The translations under genes and the position numbers were made by a program. Shown here in pieces: positions 44,435 to 53,860 of a stretch of DNA of 57,989 nt. This DNA comes from Bacteroidales bacterium. GTDB taxonomy: Bacteria > Bacteroidota > Bacteroidia > Bacteroidales > Paludibacteraceae. The stretch is from the NCBI GenBank assembly GCA_015061145.1, contig SUXD01000013.1, forward strand, positions 1-57,989, given 5' to 3'. The notes beneath the pieces were generated by a model. It saw only the letters and a list, made by a program, of their open reading frames with translations, had not been told where the DNA came from and did not search any database. How positions within the stretch are numbered: the first letter of the stretch is position 1; each line of letters begins with the position of its first letter.

Positions 44435-45065
44435 AGAAGGTTAATTTTGTTCCGAGCGATAAACTGAGAATAGAATGTGCGGACAATGTCTTATTTGTGA
44501 CTTTGCTAATGATATATAAATCGCAGGATGAAATTTCCCAAATAGCACTGATGCTTCTAACGAAAATTCTCTTTGAAATCGGAATGTTGTAGGTGTATCT
44601 TTGTCCGACGGAAATGCCGAATCTTATTTTGCTTGAAAATCTGTAATAATCCTGATTGGGATAACGTTCTGGTTCTTTAACCCAGAAAATTTTATTGAGC
44701 GCGCTGTTTATATATAAACTGCAGGTAAGTGGGTGAATTGAAAAATTATTATTAATAGAAAATTTTTGCCAAGGTAAATATGTTTCACGCAAAGTGATAG
44801 TTGCAAATCCTTTTTTTGAGCTGTATTTTGGGACGAATCCCAGCATGAAGTCAGTTTCCCATTGCTCTTTTTTTCCGTACTCCCATCCTATCCCCATATT
44901 TGCAAGACCGATGCTGCCAGCATACTGAAGTCGTGTGAAGTCTGGTATCAGACAGTCCCATCTGTTGTGATATGTGTTTATGCGCTCTTCGTAAGTTCGG
45001 GCGTTTCGGGCATTTACAGTTTGAAATAAGATGCACATTGCGATACTAAAAATCAATCGTTTCAT
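44433..45065 (-). CDS. Exported beta-barrel-like protein of unknown family
   Basis: The 210-residue protein has a signal peptide (MKRLIFSIAMCILFQTVNA) and a beta-rich body with alternating strands (LQYAGSIGLANMGIGWEYGK, KIRFGISVGQRYTY, ILSLSLGTKLTF), ending in phenylalanine as outer-membrane barrels do. I do not recognise a named family. Its start lies 20 bases inside the end of the metallophosphoesterase gene, so the pair is cotranscribed and probably cotranslated; the barrel may be its outer-membrane partner. Confidence 0.7.
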   Translation of the reverse strand: MKRLIFSIAMCILFQTVNARNARTYEERINTYHNRWDCLIPDFTRLQYAGSIGLANMGIGWEYGKKEQWETDFMLGFVPKYSSKKGFATITLRETYLPWQKFSINNNFSIHPLTCSLYINSALNKIFWVKEPERYPNQDYYRFSSKIRFGISVGQRYTYNIPISKRIFVRSISAIWEISSCDLYIISKVTNKTLSAHSILSLSLGTKLTF

Positions 45066-45843
45066 AATTGTAATGGTCGTTGTCTATGGTGAATATGTAG
45101 TATTGCCGGTATTTTGCGCAAGTTATCTGGTAATATATCAAACCGTCATCAAATATATCATTTGCTTTTGTTTTGTGACCATGTCCGCTAAGGCAGAAAA
45201 GCGGGTTGTTGAGCTTATGTAAGTATTGCTGGAAAATATCTTCTGAACCATTCTTGAATTCGTCAGAAAATGGCTCGGCATGAACGACGATAACAGTGTT
45301 TTTGCTGTTATGATCATCCCAAAAACCGGCAATGAAGGCAAAATTTGGTATAGGTTTTGTAAAGTCGTATTCCAAGGTATTTGTGTCAAGGCATAGAAAT
45401 CTTGTGTTGCCGGCTATGAATGAGAAGTCTTCACTTCCGAACATCGTTTTGTAAATTTCCCTGCCGTTGCCAATGCAATCATGGTTGCCTAAAACGACGA
45501 CAAATGGCACTTTTAATTTTTTCAAATATGATTGCTGCCAGTCGAACTCTTTTGTAAGTCCAAAGTCTGTAATGTCGCCGCAATGAATGACGAAATCAAT
45601 GTCTGTTTGTGAATTTATGCTTTTCACTTCATCTTTAAATTCGTCAAACCATCGTTGCGTGTCGCTGATTACTGCAAAGCGTATCTTATCCTTTCCTTTT
45701 GTGGATTGTTCTATTTTTTCGATGTTTTTTCTGTTCAGGTGCTTTTCGCCTTCAATTTTTCCATCGTAAGGGTGAATGTCGAAAATTTCGCAAGACGATA
45801 AAAGCATAAGTGTCACAAGACTTGTGATAATTTTTAATTTCAT
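45046..45843 (-). CDS. Calcineurin-like metallophosphoesterase lipoprotein
   Basis: ATG 45843 gives a lipoprotein signal (MKLKIITSLVTLMLLSSCEI) with the lipid Cys at 18; twelve extra residues in the frame from 45879 look unreal. The catalytic metal motifs follow in order: AVISDTQRW, IHCGDITDFG, VVLGNHDCIG, IVVHAEPFS and LSGHGHKTKA. The enzyme should face the periplasm or cell surface and cut a phosphoester of unknown identity. A TAATTTTGC -7 box lies 38 bases upstream of the start, and a barrel gene overlaps its end. Confidence 0.85.
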   Translation of the reverse strand: MKLKIITSLVTLMLLSSCEIFDIHPYDGKIEGEKHLNRKNIEKIEQSTKGKDKIRFAVISDTQRWFDEFKDEVKSINSQTDIDFVIHCGDITDFGLTKEFDWQQSYLKKLKVPFVVVLGNHDCIGNGREIYKTMFGSEDFSFIAGNTRFLCLDTNTLEYDFTKPIPNFAFIAGFWDDHNSKNTVIVVHAEPFSDEFKNGSEDIFQQYLHKLNNPLFCLSGHGHKTKANDIFDDGLIYYQITCAKYRQYYIFTIDNDHYNYETIDF

Positions 45844-45880
45844 TATAAGTGAATTCAATATGTGATTTTTGATTGGCAAG

Positions 45881-45888
45881 CAAAATTA
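45881..45888 (-). promoter_or_regulatory. -7 box for the metallophosphoesterase/barrel pair
   Basis: On the minus strand this reads TAATTTTG followed by C, an exact TAnnTTTG match 38 bases upstream of ATG 45843. No clear -33 element. Confidence 0.45.
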
Positions 45889-46006
45889 TTTTTTAATTTC
45901 TGGTTTATAATGTCCGTTTTTCCCATAAATGATGCCGAAAAAAGATTACTTGCTAAATGGGACATAAAGTGAGATAAATGGAATATTCATACGCTAAATA
46001 AATTCC

Positions 46007-46014
46007 TAATTTTG
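46007..46014 (+). promoter_or_regulatory. -7 box for the AraC gene at 46036
   Basis: TAATTTTG followed by C overlaps the TTG at 46012, which therefore cannot be the start codon; ATG 46036 is used instead. Confidence 0.5.
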
Positions 46015-46035
46015 CTGCGGGTAAAAGATCAGGTT

Positions 46036-46941
46036 ATGAAATGTGAAACAATGGAAGACTTACAGACATACGAACAGCTGGCTTCAAATGCTACAGGCGT
46101 CAGTTATTACGATTCAGAGTTACTTGTGGCCAGAAATGTAGATGCCAATGTGCTAAATAAAGGTGACAAATTAAGAATGAAAGGGCTTTTTGTCATCTTG
46201 TGTACAAATGGGAATCTGACGATAAAGGTGAACAATGAAAAAATCTGTTTGAACAAAAACGATTTGTTTTTCTGTCATTCCATGCAAGTTGTAGCCAATA
46301 TTGTGTGTAGCGACGATTTCAGATGCGATGTTTTAGCCTTTACGATTGTGAGATTTTCGGGGATGTTGAACCATGTAGACGGCAAAATAATCCAGAATAT
46401 AATTTTCATGAAAGAGAATCCTGTGATGAAACTTTCCGAAGGAAGTGTAGCTGTATTTGAATCGTATTTGGAGCTTTTTGAGAAAAAACATAAGGTGTTG
46501 GGTAATCGCATGTATGAAAAAAGCACTTCGAATCATCTGGTAATAGCCATGTTGTTGGATTTGATAAATATGGTTGATTTAGAGAGGATAAGAACAAAAA
46601 GTTCGCATGGATGGGATGTGCATGATGAAATATTGCACCGCTTTTTCGTTTTGCTTGCCAGTGATAATATTAAACATCGTACTGTAAAGTATTACGCTGA
46701 CCAGTTGTGCACCACCCCAAAAAGCCTTTCTGTAAAATGCAGCAAATCTACAGGGAAGACGCCGTCGCAATGGATGAGGGATGTGCTTGTTGAGAAAATT
46801 AGATATATGCTCCTTTGTACAAACTATCCTATAAAAGAGATTGCTAATACCCTTGAATTTCCCAATGTCTCATTTTTCGGACGTTATGTGAAGGAGCATT
46901 TGGGGTGCAGCCCAGCGGAATTTCGCAGGACTAACAAGTGA
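46036..46941 (+). CDS. AraC family transcriptional regulator
   Basis: The 301-residue protein (from ATG 46036) has a cupin-like N-terminal half and a C-terminal AraC HTH pair from about 195 ([40 protein letters not shown]). Its architecture and C-terminal sequence match those of the regulator at 3553-4437. It is monocistronic, with its own -7 box, and its end overlaps the convergent nfo gene by 11 bases. The divergent metallophosphoesterase/barrel pair upstream is a possible target. Confidence 0.85.
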   Translation: MKCETMEDLQTYEQLASNATGVSYYDSELLVARNVDANVLNKGDKLRMKGLFVILCTNGNLTIKVNNEKICLNKNDLFFCHSMQVVANIVCSDDFRCDVLAFTIVRFSGMLNHVDGKIIQNIIFMKENPVMKLSEGSVAVFESYLELFEKKHKVLGNRMYEKSTSNHLVIAMLLDLINMVDLERIRTKSSHGWDVHDEILHRFFVLLASDNIKHRTVKYYADQLCTTPKSLSVKCSKSTGKTPSQWMRDVLVEKIRYMLLCTNYPIKEIANTLEFPNVSFFGRYVKEHLGCSPAEFRRTNK

Positions 46942-47764
46942 ATGCTCCTCTCAGCAGAGCTATTTCTTTGGCGTAACCGTCAAGTTCGTTGGGCGTTTCG
47001 AGGAAAAATGGGAGTCCTTTAAGCGCAGGATGGTTGATGACGCGCACGATGCACTCCAGACCTAAATTTCCTTCGCCTATTTTCGCATGGCGGTCTTTGT
47101 GGCTGCCTGGTGTGTTCAAACTGTCGTTCAAGTGTATGGCTTTCAGTCGGTCGAGGCCTATCACATTGTCAAACTCGGTGAGTACGCCGTCCAGGTTGTT
47201 TATAATGTCGTAGCCTGCATCAGAAATATGACAGGTGTCGAGGCATACGCCCATCTTGTCGCTCAGTTCGATGCGGTCGATGATGGAACGGAGTTCATAA
47301 AACGATTTGCCTACTTCACTTCCTTTGCCGGCCATGGTTTCTAGCAGAACAATAGTTGTCTGTTCGGGTTTCATGATTTCGTTCAGCGCTTCGGCTATTT
47401 GTTCAATGCCTGTCTCGGCGCCTTGTCCGGTATGACTTCCGGGGTGAAAGTTATAGAGCGTGCATGGCAGTTTCTCCATGCGTTTAAGGTCGTCAGCCAT
47501 CATGTTTTTGGCAAACAGACGGGTTTCTGGATTAGATGAGCACAGATTGAGTGTGTAAGGCGCATGGGCCAGCAATGGTGCGAACTGATGTTCTTTCAGC
47601 AGCGCGCTCAGTCTTTCTGCGTCTTTTTCGTCAATGGCTTTAGCGTTGCCTCCGCGTGGGTTGCGGGTAAAAAACTGAAATGTGTTCGCTCCGATGCTCA
47701 ACGCATCTTTTCCCATGGCTTCGTATCCGTCGGAAAGCGAGAGATGACAACCGATGTTTAGCAT
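46931..47764 (-). CDS. nfo: Endonuclease IV
   Basis: Nfo cuts DNA 5' to abasic sites in base-excision repair. The 277-residue TIM barrel shows the zinc-binding series: [10 protein letters not shown] at the start, [75 protein letters not shown] and the final FLETPNEL. These are the nine metal ligands of the family. It is convergent with, and overlaps by 11 bases, the AraC gene. Confidence 0.96.
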   Translation of the reverse strand: MLNIGCHLSLSDGYEAMGKDALSIGANTFQFFTRNPRGGNAKAIDEKDAERLSALLKEHQFAPLLAHAPYTLNLCSSNPETRLFAKNMMADDLKRMEKLPCTLYNFHPGSHTGQGAETGIEQIAEALNEIMKPEQTTIVLLETMAGKGSEVGKSFYELRSIIDRIELSDKMGVCLDTCHISDAGYDIINNLDGVLTEFDNVIGLDRLKAIHLNDSLNTPGSHKDRHAKIGEGNLGLECIVRVINHPALKGLPFFLETPNELDGYAKEIALLRGAFTC

Positions 47765-47846
47765 AAATGATAATTATGAATTAAGAATTATGAATGATGA
47801 ATTGTTGTCCAATGAGAGGCTGTGCGTTTGTTTTTTTCTTGATTTT

Positions 47847-48539
47847 TTACTCGTTTATCAAGTCAACCGTGTGGCATGCCACAATGCCTGCAGTTTCGGT
47901 GCGCAGGCGACTTTCGCCCAGCGATATGGCGCGAAATCCGTTAGCTTTGGCCAAGGCAATCTCTTCTTGGCTGAAATCGCCCTCGGGACCAATTAGTATC
48001 AGGGTGTCGGCGGCTTTCTGGCAGATGTTTTTCAGTAGAATTTTGTCAGTGTCGCTGTCGCAGTGCGCAATGAATTTCTGTGTGTAATTATTGTTGGTGA
48101 TGACTTCTTTGACAGAGCAGAGGGGATTCAGCTGTGTACGATAGGCTTTGAGCGACTGTTTCATTGCCGATATGACGATTTTCTCCAATCGTTCCTCTTT
48201 CAGCACTTTTCGCTCGGAACATTGACATAAAATCGGTGTGATTTCGTCTATGCCAATTTCTACCGTTTTTTCTACAAACCATTCCAATCGGTCGATGTTT
48301 TTGGTGGGCGCAATGGCAATATGCAACCGAAAATTCCTGCGTGGCACTTCCGTCTTTCGTGTAATGCGAAATTCACAGGATTTGCCGTGTATTCCGGATA
48401 TTTCTGCATCGTAAAAACTGCCGTTTCCGTCGGTCAGACGAATCTCGTCGCCCGCTTTCAAGCGGAGCACTTTTATGGCATGCTGCGCTTCTTCTTCGGG
48501 CAGCAGGTGACAAGTCGCTATGTCGGGAACGAAAAACAC
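47847..48539 (-). CDS. rsmE: 16S rRNA m3U1498 methyltransferase
   Basis: RsmE methylates U1498 of 16S rRNA. The protein has 230 residues: an N-terminal PUA-like domain (about 15-70, EEEAQHAIKVLRLKAGDEIR) and a SPOUT domain with the knot motifs LILIGPEGDFSQEEI and AISLGESRLRTETAGIVA. The gap to nfo (82 bases) contains short AT-rich repeats such as AATTATGAATTAAGAATTAT; the gap upstream towards folD holds a dispersed repeat copy. Confidence 0.95.
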   Translation of the reverse strand: MFFVPDIATCHLLPEEEAQHAIKVLRLKAGDEIRLTDGNGSFYDAEISGIHGKSCEFRITRKTEVPRRNFRLHIAIAPTKNIDRLEWFVEKTVEIGIDEITPILCQCSERKVLKEERLEKIVISAMKQSLKAYRTQLNPLCSVKEVITNNNYTQKFIAHCDSDTDKILLKNICQKAADTLILIGPEGDFSQEEIALAKANGFRAISLGESRLRTETAGIVACHTVDLINE

Positions 48540-48551
48540 GAAGAACGATGT

Positions 48552-48646
48552 TTCTGAGTTTGAAGATTTGAAAATTTATTTCCCTTCGGTCAATGATTGT
48601 TAATTGAAAATTGTGTCAGCGTCAATGTCAAAGTCTTCTCGCTTCT
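48552..48646 (-). repeat. Dispersed intergenic repeat, copy 2
   Basis: Read on the minus strand: GAAGCGAGAAGACTTTGACA with GCTGAC, an AATT-rich stretch, TGACCGAAGGGAAAT (48578-48592 in complement), then TTCAAAT-type repeats. Copy 1 at 30008-30126 has the same parts in the same order. It fills most of the 109-base gap between folD and rsmE. Confidence 0.65.
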
Positions 48647-48648
48647 GT

Positions 48649-49524
48649 TTATTTATAAACTTCTTTTTTTGCTGCGAGCAAAGTGTTTTTCAGGAGCGAA
48701 ACAATTGTCATTGGTCCTACGCCGCCAGGCACAGGGGTGATGAATGCGCATTTTGGCGCCACTTCGTCAAATTTCACGTCGCCGGTGAGTTTGAATCCTG
48801 TTTTTGTCTTGTCAGACGGAACGCGTGTAGTGCCTACGTCGATGATGGTTACGCCATCTTTCACCATATCAGCGGTAAGAAACTCGGGTTTTCCGAGTGC
48901 AGCGATGATGATATCGGCTTCGCGGCATATTTCTTTGATGTTTTTGGTGCGGCTGTGGCATACTGTAACTGTCGCGTCAAGTCCTTTTTGCATCATCAGC
49001 GAAGCGACTGGTTTGCCTACGATATTGCTACGACCTATAATAACGCAATTTTTGCCGCTTGTTTCAATTTTGTAGCGTTTGATGAGTTCAACGATTCCCG
49101 ACGGTGTGGCAGACACATAGCAGGGCAGCCCGATTGACATGCGTCCTACGTTGATAGGGTGGAAACCGTCAACATCTTTCTTGTAGTTGATGGCTTCAAT
49201 CACTTTTTGCTCCGAAATATGTTTCGGCAACGGCAATTGAACGATGAAACCGTCAACATCGTCGTCATTGTTCAGTTTGTCAATCTCTTTCAATAATTCA
49301 TCTTCTGTGATGTCGGCTTCAAAAGCAAGTTTTGTTGATTTGAATCCTACTTGTGCGCACGATTTCACCTTGTGGGCTACGTATGTTTCGCTTCCGCCGT
49401 CGTGACCGACGATGATAACGGCCAAGTGCGGCTGTTTTTTGCCTGCGGCCATCATGGATTTCACTTCTTCTGCTATTTCCGATTTCACCTGATCGGCAAT
49501 GAATTTTCCGTCAATGAGTTGCAT
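48649..49524 (-). CDS. folD: Bifunctional methylenetetrahydrofolate dehydrogenase/cyclohydrolase
   Basis: FolD interconverts methylene-, methenyl- and formyl-tetrahydrofolate. In 291 residues: the catalytic [14 protein letters not shown] with Tyr and Lys, [14 protein letters not shown], the [13 protein letters not shown] region, the NAD(P)-binding [14 protein letters not shown], and the C-terminal [16 protein letters not shown]. Everything expected is intact. ffh lies 43 bases upstream, and that gap contains ATTAAAG-like short repeats. Confidence 0.97.
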   Translation of the reverse strand: MQLIDGKFIADQVKSEIAEEVKSMMAAGKKQPHLAVIIVGHDGGSETYVAHKVKSCAQVGFKSTKLAFEADITEDELLKEIDKLNNDDDVDGFIVQLPLPKHISEQKVIEAINYKKDVDGFHPINVGRMSIGLPCYVSATPSGIVELIKRYKIETSGKNCVIIGRSNIVGKPVASLMMQKGLDATVTVCHSRTKNIKEICREADIIIAALGKPEFLTADMVKDGVTIIDVGTTRVPSDKTKTGFKLTGDVKFDEVAPKCAFITPVPGGVGPMTIVSLLKNTLLAAKKEVYK

Positions 49525-49567
49525 GAGAAAGAGATTAAAGATTAAAGTTAAAAGTTAAAAGATTATT

Positions 49568-50893
49568 TTATCGTTTGATTTTAGGCATGTTGCCGAACGG
49601 ATTTTTATGTTGTGTCACCATTTTCATCATTTTGCGGGTCTGGTCGAACTGTTTGATGAGTCTGTTCACCTCTTGCAATGATGTTCCGCTACCTTTGGCG
49701 ATTCTTTCTTTGCGGCGTCCGTTCAGTATGCCGGGATTAGTCCTTTCGGCAGGTGTCATCGAATAAATGATGGCTTCGATGCCTTTGAAGGCGTTGTCGT
49801 CGATATCCACATCTTTCAGCGCTTTTCCTACGCCAGGAATCATGCCGGCAAGGTCTTTCAGATTTCCCATTTTCTTTATTTGGTGAATCTGATTGAGGAA
49901 GTCGTTGAAATCAAACTGGTTTTTGGCGATTTTTTTCTGCAGTTTGCGCGCTTCTGCCTCGTCGTATTGCGCTTCGGCGCGTTCTACAAGTGACACAATG
50001 TCGCCCATGCCAAGGATTCGGTCGGCCATACGGGTAGGGTGGAAAGCGTCAAAAGCTTCCATCTTTTCGCCGGTTCCGACAAATTTGATAGGCTTGTTCA
50101 CTACCGAGCGTATAGAGAGCGCACCACCGCCGCGCGTGTCGCCGTCGAGTTTAGTGAGTACCACGCCGGTAAAGTCCAAACGGTCGTTGAATTCTTTGGC
50201 GGTGTTCACTGCATCTTGTCCTGTCATGGCATCCACCACAAAGAGGATTTCTTGCGGATTGATGGCGTTTTTGATGGCCTCAATCTCGTTCATCATGGCT
50301 TCGTCCACTGCCAAACGACCGGCGGTATCCACAATCACAAGGTCGAAACCGTATTGTTTAGCGTGTTTGATGGCGTTTTGTGCGATTTCAACGGCATTTT
50401 GGCTGCCTTCTTCCGTATATACAGGTACACCGATTTGTTCGCCCAGCACTTTCAACTGTTCGATGGCTGCAGGACGATAGACATCGCATGCAACCAGCAA
50501 CGGATTTTTCTTTTGCTTGTTTTTCAGGCTGTTGGCAAGTTTTCCTGAAAATGTAGTTTTACCAGAACCCTGCAATCCCGACATGAGGATGATGGCTGGT
50601 GCGCCTTTGGTGTTGATGCCCACATTCTCGCCGCCCATCAAAGTGGCAAGTTCGTCGTGCACTATCTTCACGAGCATTTCTTGCGGGCGTACGGCGGTGA
50701 GTACATCCTGACCGATGGCCTTTTCCTTCACTTTTTCGGTGAATTCCTTGGCTGTCTTGTAGTTTACATCGGCGTTCAACAGCGCTTTTCGGATTTCTTT
50801 CAGTGTTTCCGCTACATTTATTTCGGTTATTTTGCCCTGTCCTTTCAGAATTTTGAACGAGCGTTCCAGTTTTTCGCTTAGACTTTCAAACAT
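49568..50893 (-). CDS. ffh: Signal recognition particle protein Ffh
   Basis: Ffh binds signal peptides and the SRP RNA and delivers ribosomes to the membrane. The N and G domains contain the GTPase motifs GLQGSGKTTFSGKLA, DTAGRLAVDEAMM and TKLDGDTRGGGALS with GKPIKF-like VNKPIKFVGTGEK; the methionine-rich M domain (about 300-441) contains GMGDIVSLVERAE and the SRP-RNA-binding RRKERIAKGSGTSLQEVNRL. 441 residues is normal. No SRP RNA gene was recognised near it. A TetR gene lies upstream with a 34-base gap. Confidence 0.97.
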   Translation of the reverse strand: MFESLSEKLERSFKILKGQGKITEINVAETLKEIRKALLNADVNYKTAKEFTEKVKEKAIGQDVLTAVRPQEMLVKIVHDELATLMGGENVGINTKGAPAIILMSGLQGSGKTTFSGKLANSLKNKQKKNPLLVACDVYRPAAIEQLKVLGEQIGVPVYTEEGSQNAVEIAQNAIKHAKQYGFDLVIVDTAGRLAVDEAMMNEIEAIKNAINPQEILFVVDAMTGQDAVNTAKEFNDRLDFTGVVLTKLDGDTRGGGALSIRSVVNKPIKFVGTGEKMEAFDAFHPTRMADRILGMGDIVSLVERAEAQYDEAEARKLQKKIAKNQFDFNDFLNQIHQIKKMGNLKDLAGMIPGVGKALKDVDIDDNAFKGIEAIIYSMTPAERTNPGILNGRRKERIAKGSGTSLQEVNRLIKQFDQTRKMMKMVTQHKNPFGNMPKIKR

Positions 50894-50927
50894 ATTGTTG
50901 CTGAGTGTTTACTTATAACTTGTTTAC

Positions 50928-51512
50928 TTATTGATTTGACTGTTTGAGGCTGCGCAGGAAAAAGCGTACAATGCCGTTTTTGTTTCGGCGCAACCGTTCC
51001 CTTATTCTTACGCGCGTGTAGGGCACTTCGATGCCTTGGAGCGCATACAGAATCATTTGCGATGCGATTTCCACATTGTCCACGGCAAACACTTTCTTGT
51101 TGATGCCTTCTTGCAGAATACGGCGCAGAAAGGCAAGTTCGTACGAGTTTATCTTCTGTCGCGCTTTGGTCACCTCCAGGATGTTGTTGAAAAAGACACT
51201 ACGGAGCGAGCCGTTTCTGTTCACAATCTCGTTGATAGTGTTCAGTCGGGTGACTATGTACTCGATGATTTTTCGCTCGGGGTTAATGTCTTTGTTTACA
51301 ATTACTTCCAAATTGTTAATCAGCAGTGCGAGTTCTTGCTCTATAACGGCTGTATAGACTTCCTCTTTGCTCTTGAAGTACACATACAAGGTACGACGCC
51401 CTTTGCCCGAACGGACGGAGATGTCGTTCATGGTGGTGTTGTTCACGCCTTTCTCGGCAAAAAGCTCGCGCGCTGTGTTTATCAGCAATTCTTTGGTCTT
51501 CGAAACTTTCAT
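50928..51512 (-). CDS. TetR family transcriptional regulator
   Basis: The 194-residue protein begins with a TetR HTH: TKELLINTARELFAEKGVNN, TTMNDISVRSGKGRRTLYVY, FKSKEEVY. The helical ligand-binding half (60-194) shows no recognisable ligand signature. A TATCTTTGC -7 box lies just upstream. It precedes ffh on the same strand, but no target operon is obvious. Confidence 0.9.
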   Translation of the reverse strand: MKVSKTKELLINTARELFAEKGVNNTTMNDISVRSGKGRRTLYVYFKSKEEVYTAVIEQELALLINNLEVIVNKDINPERKIIEYIVTRLNTINEIVNRNGSLRSVFFNNILEVTKARQKINSYELAFLRRILQEGINKKVFAVDNVEIASQMILYALQGIEVPYTRVRIRERLRRNKNGIVRFFLRSLKQSNQ

Positions 51513-51533
51513 CAGTCATTTATCTTCTGAGTG

Positions 51534-51541
51534 CAAAGATA
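51534..51541 (-). promoter_or_regulatory. -7 box for the TetR gene
   Basis: On the minus strand this reads TATCTTTG followed by CAC, an exact TAnnTTTG match 21 bases upstream of the ATG at 51512. Confidence 0.5.
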
Positions 51542-51585
51542 GCAAAAAAGAAACAAAAATTGCGTATGTGTGCAAAAAAATATTT

Positions 51586-51722
51586 GAAGCGAGATAACAG
51601 AAGCGAGAAGCAAGAAGACTTTGACTCAGACTTTGACGCTGACGGAAATAATTCCCAATAATCCAATTATTTAATTTTCAATTAATTTGACTTCGACGCA
51701 GACGCAAGATAATTAATAATTA
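51586..51722 (+). repeat. Dispersed intergenic repeat, copy 3 (rearranged)
   Basis: GAAGCGAG occurs twice (51586-51593 and 51600-51607), followed by TTTGAC/TTGACGC-type short repeats with GCTGACG, AATT-rich stretches, and a second TTCGACGCAGACGC block. The TGACCGAAGGGAAAT part of copies 1 and 2 is absent. It lies in 51513-52055, the only stretch over 300 bases without a firm gene; that stretch otherwise holds a -7 box, a doubtful small ORF and a terminator. Confidence 0.55.
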
Positions 51723-51732
51723 ATAAAGTGAT

Positions 51733-51918
51733 TTGTTTACGAATATTCAAAATTGGACTTACGATGATGAAGACTACCTTGATTTTGAAGTGAAAGAATA
51801 CAATAAAGAGAAATATATTTACAAATTCACTTTAAATAAATTTACAACATCTCCAGTGTATTTTCAAGTTGTGAATGACAATAAAGATTGGAAAATAGAT
51901 GAAATTGTAGAGGTGTAG
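51733..51918 (+). pseudogene. Small ORF, possible gene remnant
   Basis: A 61-codon frame with no ATG (it opens with TTG after an in-frame TAA at 51724) encodes an acidic peptide with NIQNWTYDDEDYLDFEVKEY and a C-terminal VYFQVVNDNKDWKIDEIVEV. The end looks like the last strands of a secreted NTF2-like or lipoprotein beta sheet, but I do not recognise the family. With no start, no signal peptide and a rearranged repeat directly upstream, it is most likely the 3' end of a lost gene. Confidence 0.35.
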
Positions 51919-51996
51919 CGTAAATAAACGGAATCCTAGGATTAGACAAGGCTTTCGTTTTTATGAATATCATAAGTTTATTTCCGGCAAGAAAAT

Positions 51997-52035
51997 AAAA
52001 AACCGCCTTGACTGTAGAGCCAAGGCGGTTTTTTT
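51997..52035. terminator. Terminator of the malic enzyme gene
   Basis: AAAAAACCGCCTTG (51997-52010) pairs with CAAGGCGGTTTTTT around a 10-base loop, 20 bases after the malic enzyme stop on the minus strand. It also could end transcription coming from the left. Confidence 0.88.
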
Positions 52036-52055
52036 ATCGTTGAAATCGCCAAATT

Positions 52056-53318
52056 TTAAATCAAAGAATTCAAATGTTTCTCGTAAGCGTCCCAATCGGT
52101 AATCGGTTTGCGAGCTACGCCTGATTCTATAGCAGCTTTCGCTACAGCAATAGAAACGCGCGAAATCAGTCGTTTGTCGAATGGACGTGGAATGAAGTAT
52201 TCGCGTCCGAAAACGGCCTTTGTGCCGTAAATTTCGTTCAAGTATTCTGGAACTTCTTCCTGTGCCAATTCTGCCAAAGCTTTAACAGCAGCCAGTTTCA
52301 TGGCTTCGTTAATCTTGGTGGCACGTACATCCAAAGCGCCGCGGAAAATGTAAGGGAATCCTAACACATTGTTAATCTGGTTAGGATAGTCTGAACGACC
52401 AGTTGCAAAAATGATGTCTGGACGTGCTTCGTGCGCCAGGTCATACGAAATTTCCGGATTCGGGTTAGCCAAGGCGAACACAATAGGATTTTCGTTCATG
52501 CTCTGTACCATCTCTTTGGTGAGCACATTGGCTTTTGAAAGTCCGAGGAATACATCCGCGCCTTTGATAGCTTCTTCGAGTGTGTTAAATGGCTTGTCGG
52601 TTGCGAATATTTTCTTGGCGTCGTTCAGGTCGGTGCGGCGTGTCGAGATGACACCTTTACTGTCGCACATCACGAAATTGTCTTTCTTCACACCCAAAGC
52701 CCAGAAAAGTTTGGTGCAAGAGTTGGCGGCAGCGCCGGCTCCGTTTACCACAACCTTCACATCTTCGATTTTCTTGCCTACGATTTTCAGTGCGTTCAGC
52801 AGTCCAGCTGAAGAAATGATGGCTGTTCCGTGTTGGTCGTCGTGCATCATCGGGATGTCGAGTTCCTTTTTCAGTTTTTCCTCAATGATAAAGCATTCAG
52901 GCGCTTTGATGTCTTCGAGGTTGATGCCGCCGAAAGTAGGAGCTATCGCTTTTACGATTTCCACGAACTTATCAGGGTCTGTTTCGTTTATCTCAATGTC
53001 GAAAACATCGATGCCTGCGTATATTTTGAACAACAGTCCTTTGCCTTCCATAACAGGTTTTCCCGCAATGGCTCCGATGTTGCCAAGACCGAGAACTGCA
53101 GTTCCGTTAGAAATAACGGCAACCAAATTGCCTTTTGATGTGTATTCGTATGCCAAATCAGCGTTGTCTTTGATGGCGAGGCAAGGTTCTGCTACACCTG
53201 GCGTATATGCCAAAGACAAGTCTTCTTGTGTTTTGTGAGGTTTTGTAGGTACTACCTCAATCTTTCCTGCTTTTCCTTGTGAGTGGTAGAGCAGGGCCTT
53301 TTCTTTCAAATTCTCCAT
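52056..53318 (-). CDS. NAD(P)-dependent malic enzyme, short form
   Basis: The enzyme decarboxylates malate to pyruvate with NAD(P)+ reduction. The 420-residue protein has the malic N-terminal domain ([64 protein letters not shown] with metal ligands) and the NAD-binding domain ([47 protein letters not shown]). It ends after the malic domain; the phosphotransacetylase-like domain that makes many MaeB proteins ~760 residues long is absent. Promoter and terminator are both clear, so it is monocistronic. Confidence 0.93.
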   Translation of the reverse strand: MENLKEKALLYHSQGKAGKIEVVPTKPHKTQEDLSLAYTPGVAEPCLAIKDNADLAYEYTSKGNLVAVISNGTAVLGLGNIGAIAGKPVMEGKGLLFKIYAGIDVFDIEINETDPDKFVEIVKAIAPTFGGINLEDIKAPECFIIEEKLKKELDIPMMHDDQHGTAIISSAGLLNALKIVGKKIEDVKVVVNGAGAAANSCTKLFWALGVKKDNFVMCDSKGVISTRRTDLNDAKKIFATDKPFNTLEEAIKGADVFLGLSKANVLTKEMVQSMNENPIVFALANPNPEISYDLAHEARPDIIFATGRSDYPNQINNVLGFPYIFRGALDVRATKINEAMKLAAVKALAELAQEEVPEYLNEIYGTKAVFGREYFIPRPFDKRLISRVSIAVAKAAIESGVARKPITDWDAYEKHLNSLI

Positions 53319-53358
53319 TTTTCTTATTGTGTGATTTTTTGTACCAAAAAAATTTCGG

Positions 53359-53389
53359 CAAATTTACCGCTTTTTGTTTAAAAAAGCAA
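53359..53389 (-). promoter_or_regulatory. Promoter of the malic enzyme gene
   Basis: On the minus strand TTG (53387-53389) and TAAATTTG (53359-53366, followed by C) are 20 bases apart, a good TTTG/TAnnTTTG match 40 bases upstream of the start. Confidence 0.6.
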
Positions 53390-53442
53390 TATAAACATGC
53401 AGTAAAAATTGCTCGAAATGATATGAAATGAGCAATTTCGCT

Positions 53443-53856
53443 TTATTCGTCAAAATCTTCTTCGCTGAAGAAATCGTTATCTGTGTCGAGAAAGTCGTCG
53501 AGCTGCCGCCGTTCTTTCTTCGTGGGGCGTCCTGTTCCGCGGTCTCTGTTGCCCGATTTCGCGAATTTTTCCATTTCCAGAATGTCCAGTTCGCTTTGTG
53601 GCGTCACATTGGCCATAAAGTCGGGTACAAGCTTGGCGTTCATGCGATTTTCCGACAGATCGAGCACTTTGAAGTGGAAAGTGACAGCGCCGCGTTTTAT
53701 CATGACGGTCTCACCTCGTTTGATGTTGCGCGAGGGTTTTACGGCAACATCGCCGATTTTCACTTTGCCTTTCTTGCATTGCTCAGCTGCCAGACTCCGT
53801 GTTTTGAACAGGCGTACAGCCCACATCCATTTGTCAATTCTGACTTCCTCTTTCAT
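53443..53856 (-). CDS. hslR: S4-domain RNA-binding protein, Hsp15/HslR type
   Basis: The S4 domain fills residues 5-65 (VRIDKWMWAVRLFKTRSLAA, GKVKIGDVAVKPS), followed by a tail rich in charged residues (GRPTKKERRQLDDFL, acidic end). Hsp15 in E. coli binds stalled 50S subunits carrying nascent peptide-tRNA. The gene sits four bases after the aldose epimerase gene in the rplY-pth-epimerase-hslR series on the minus strand; pth, which acts on peptidyl-tRNA, fits functionally. Confidence 0.88.
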   Translation of the reverse strand: MKEEVRIDKWMWAVRLFKTRSLAAEQCKKGKVKIGDVAVKPSRNIKRGETVMIKRGAVTFHFKVLDLSENRMNAKLVPDFMANVTPQSELDILEMEKFAKSGNRDRGTGRPTKKERRQLDDFLDTDNDFFSEEDFDE

Positions 53857-53860
53857 GCAG

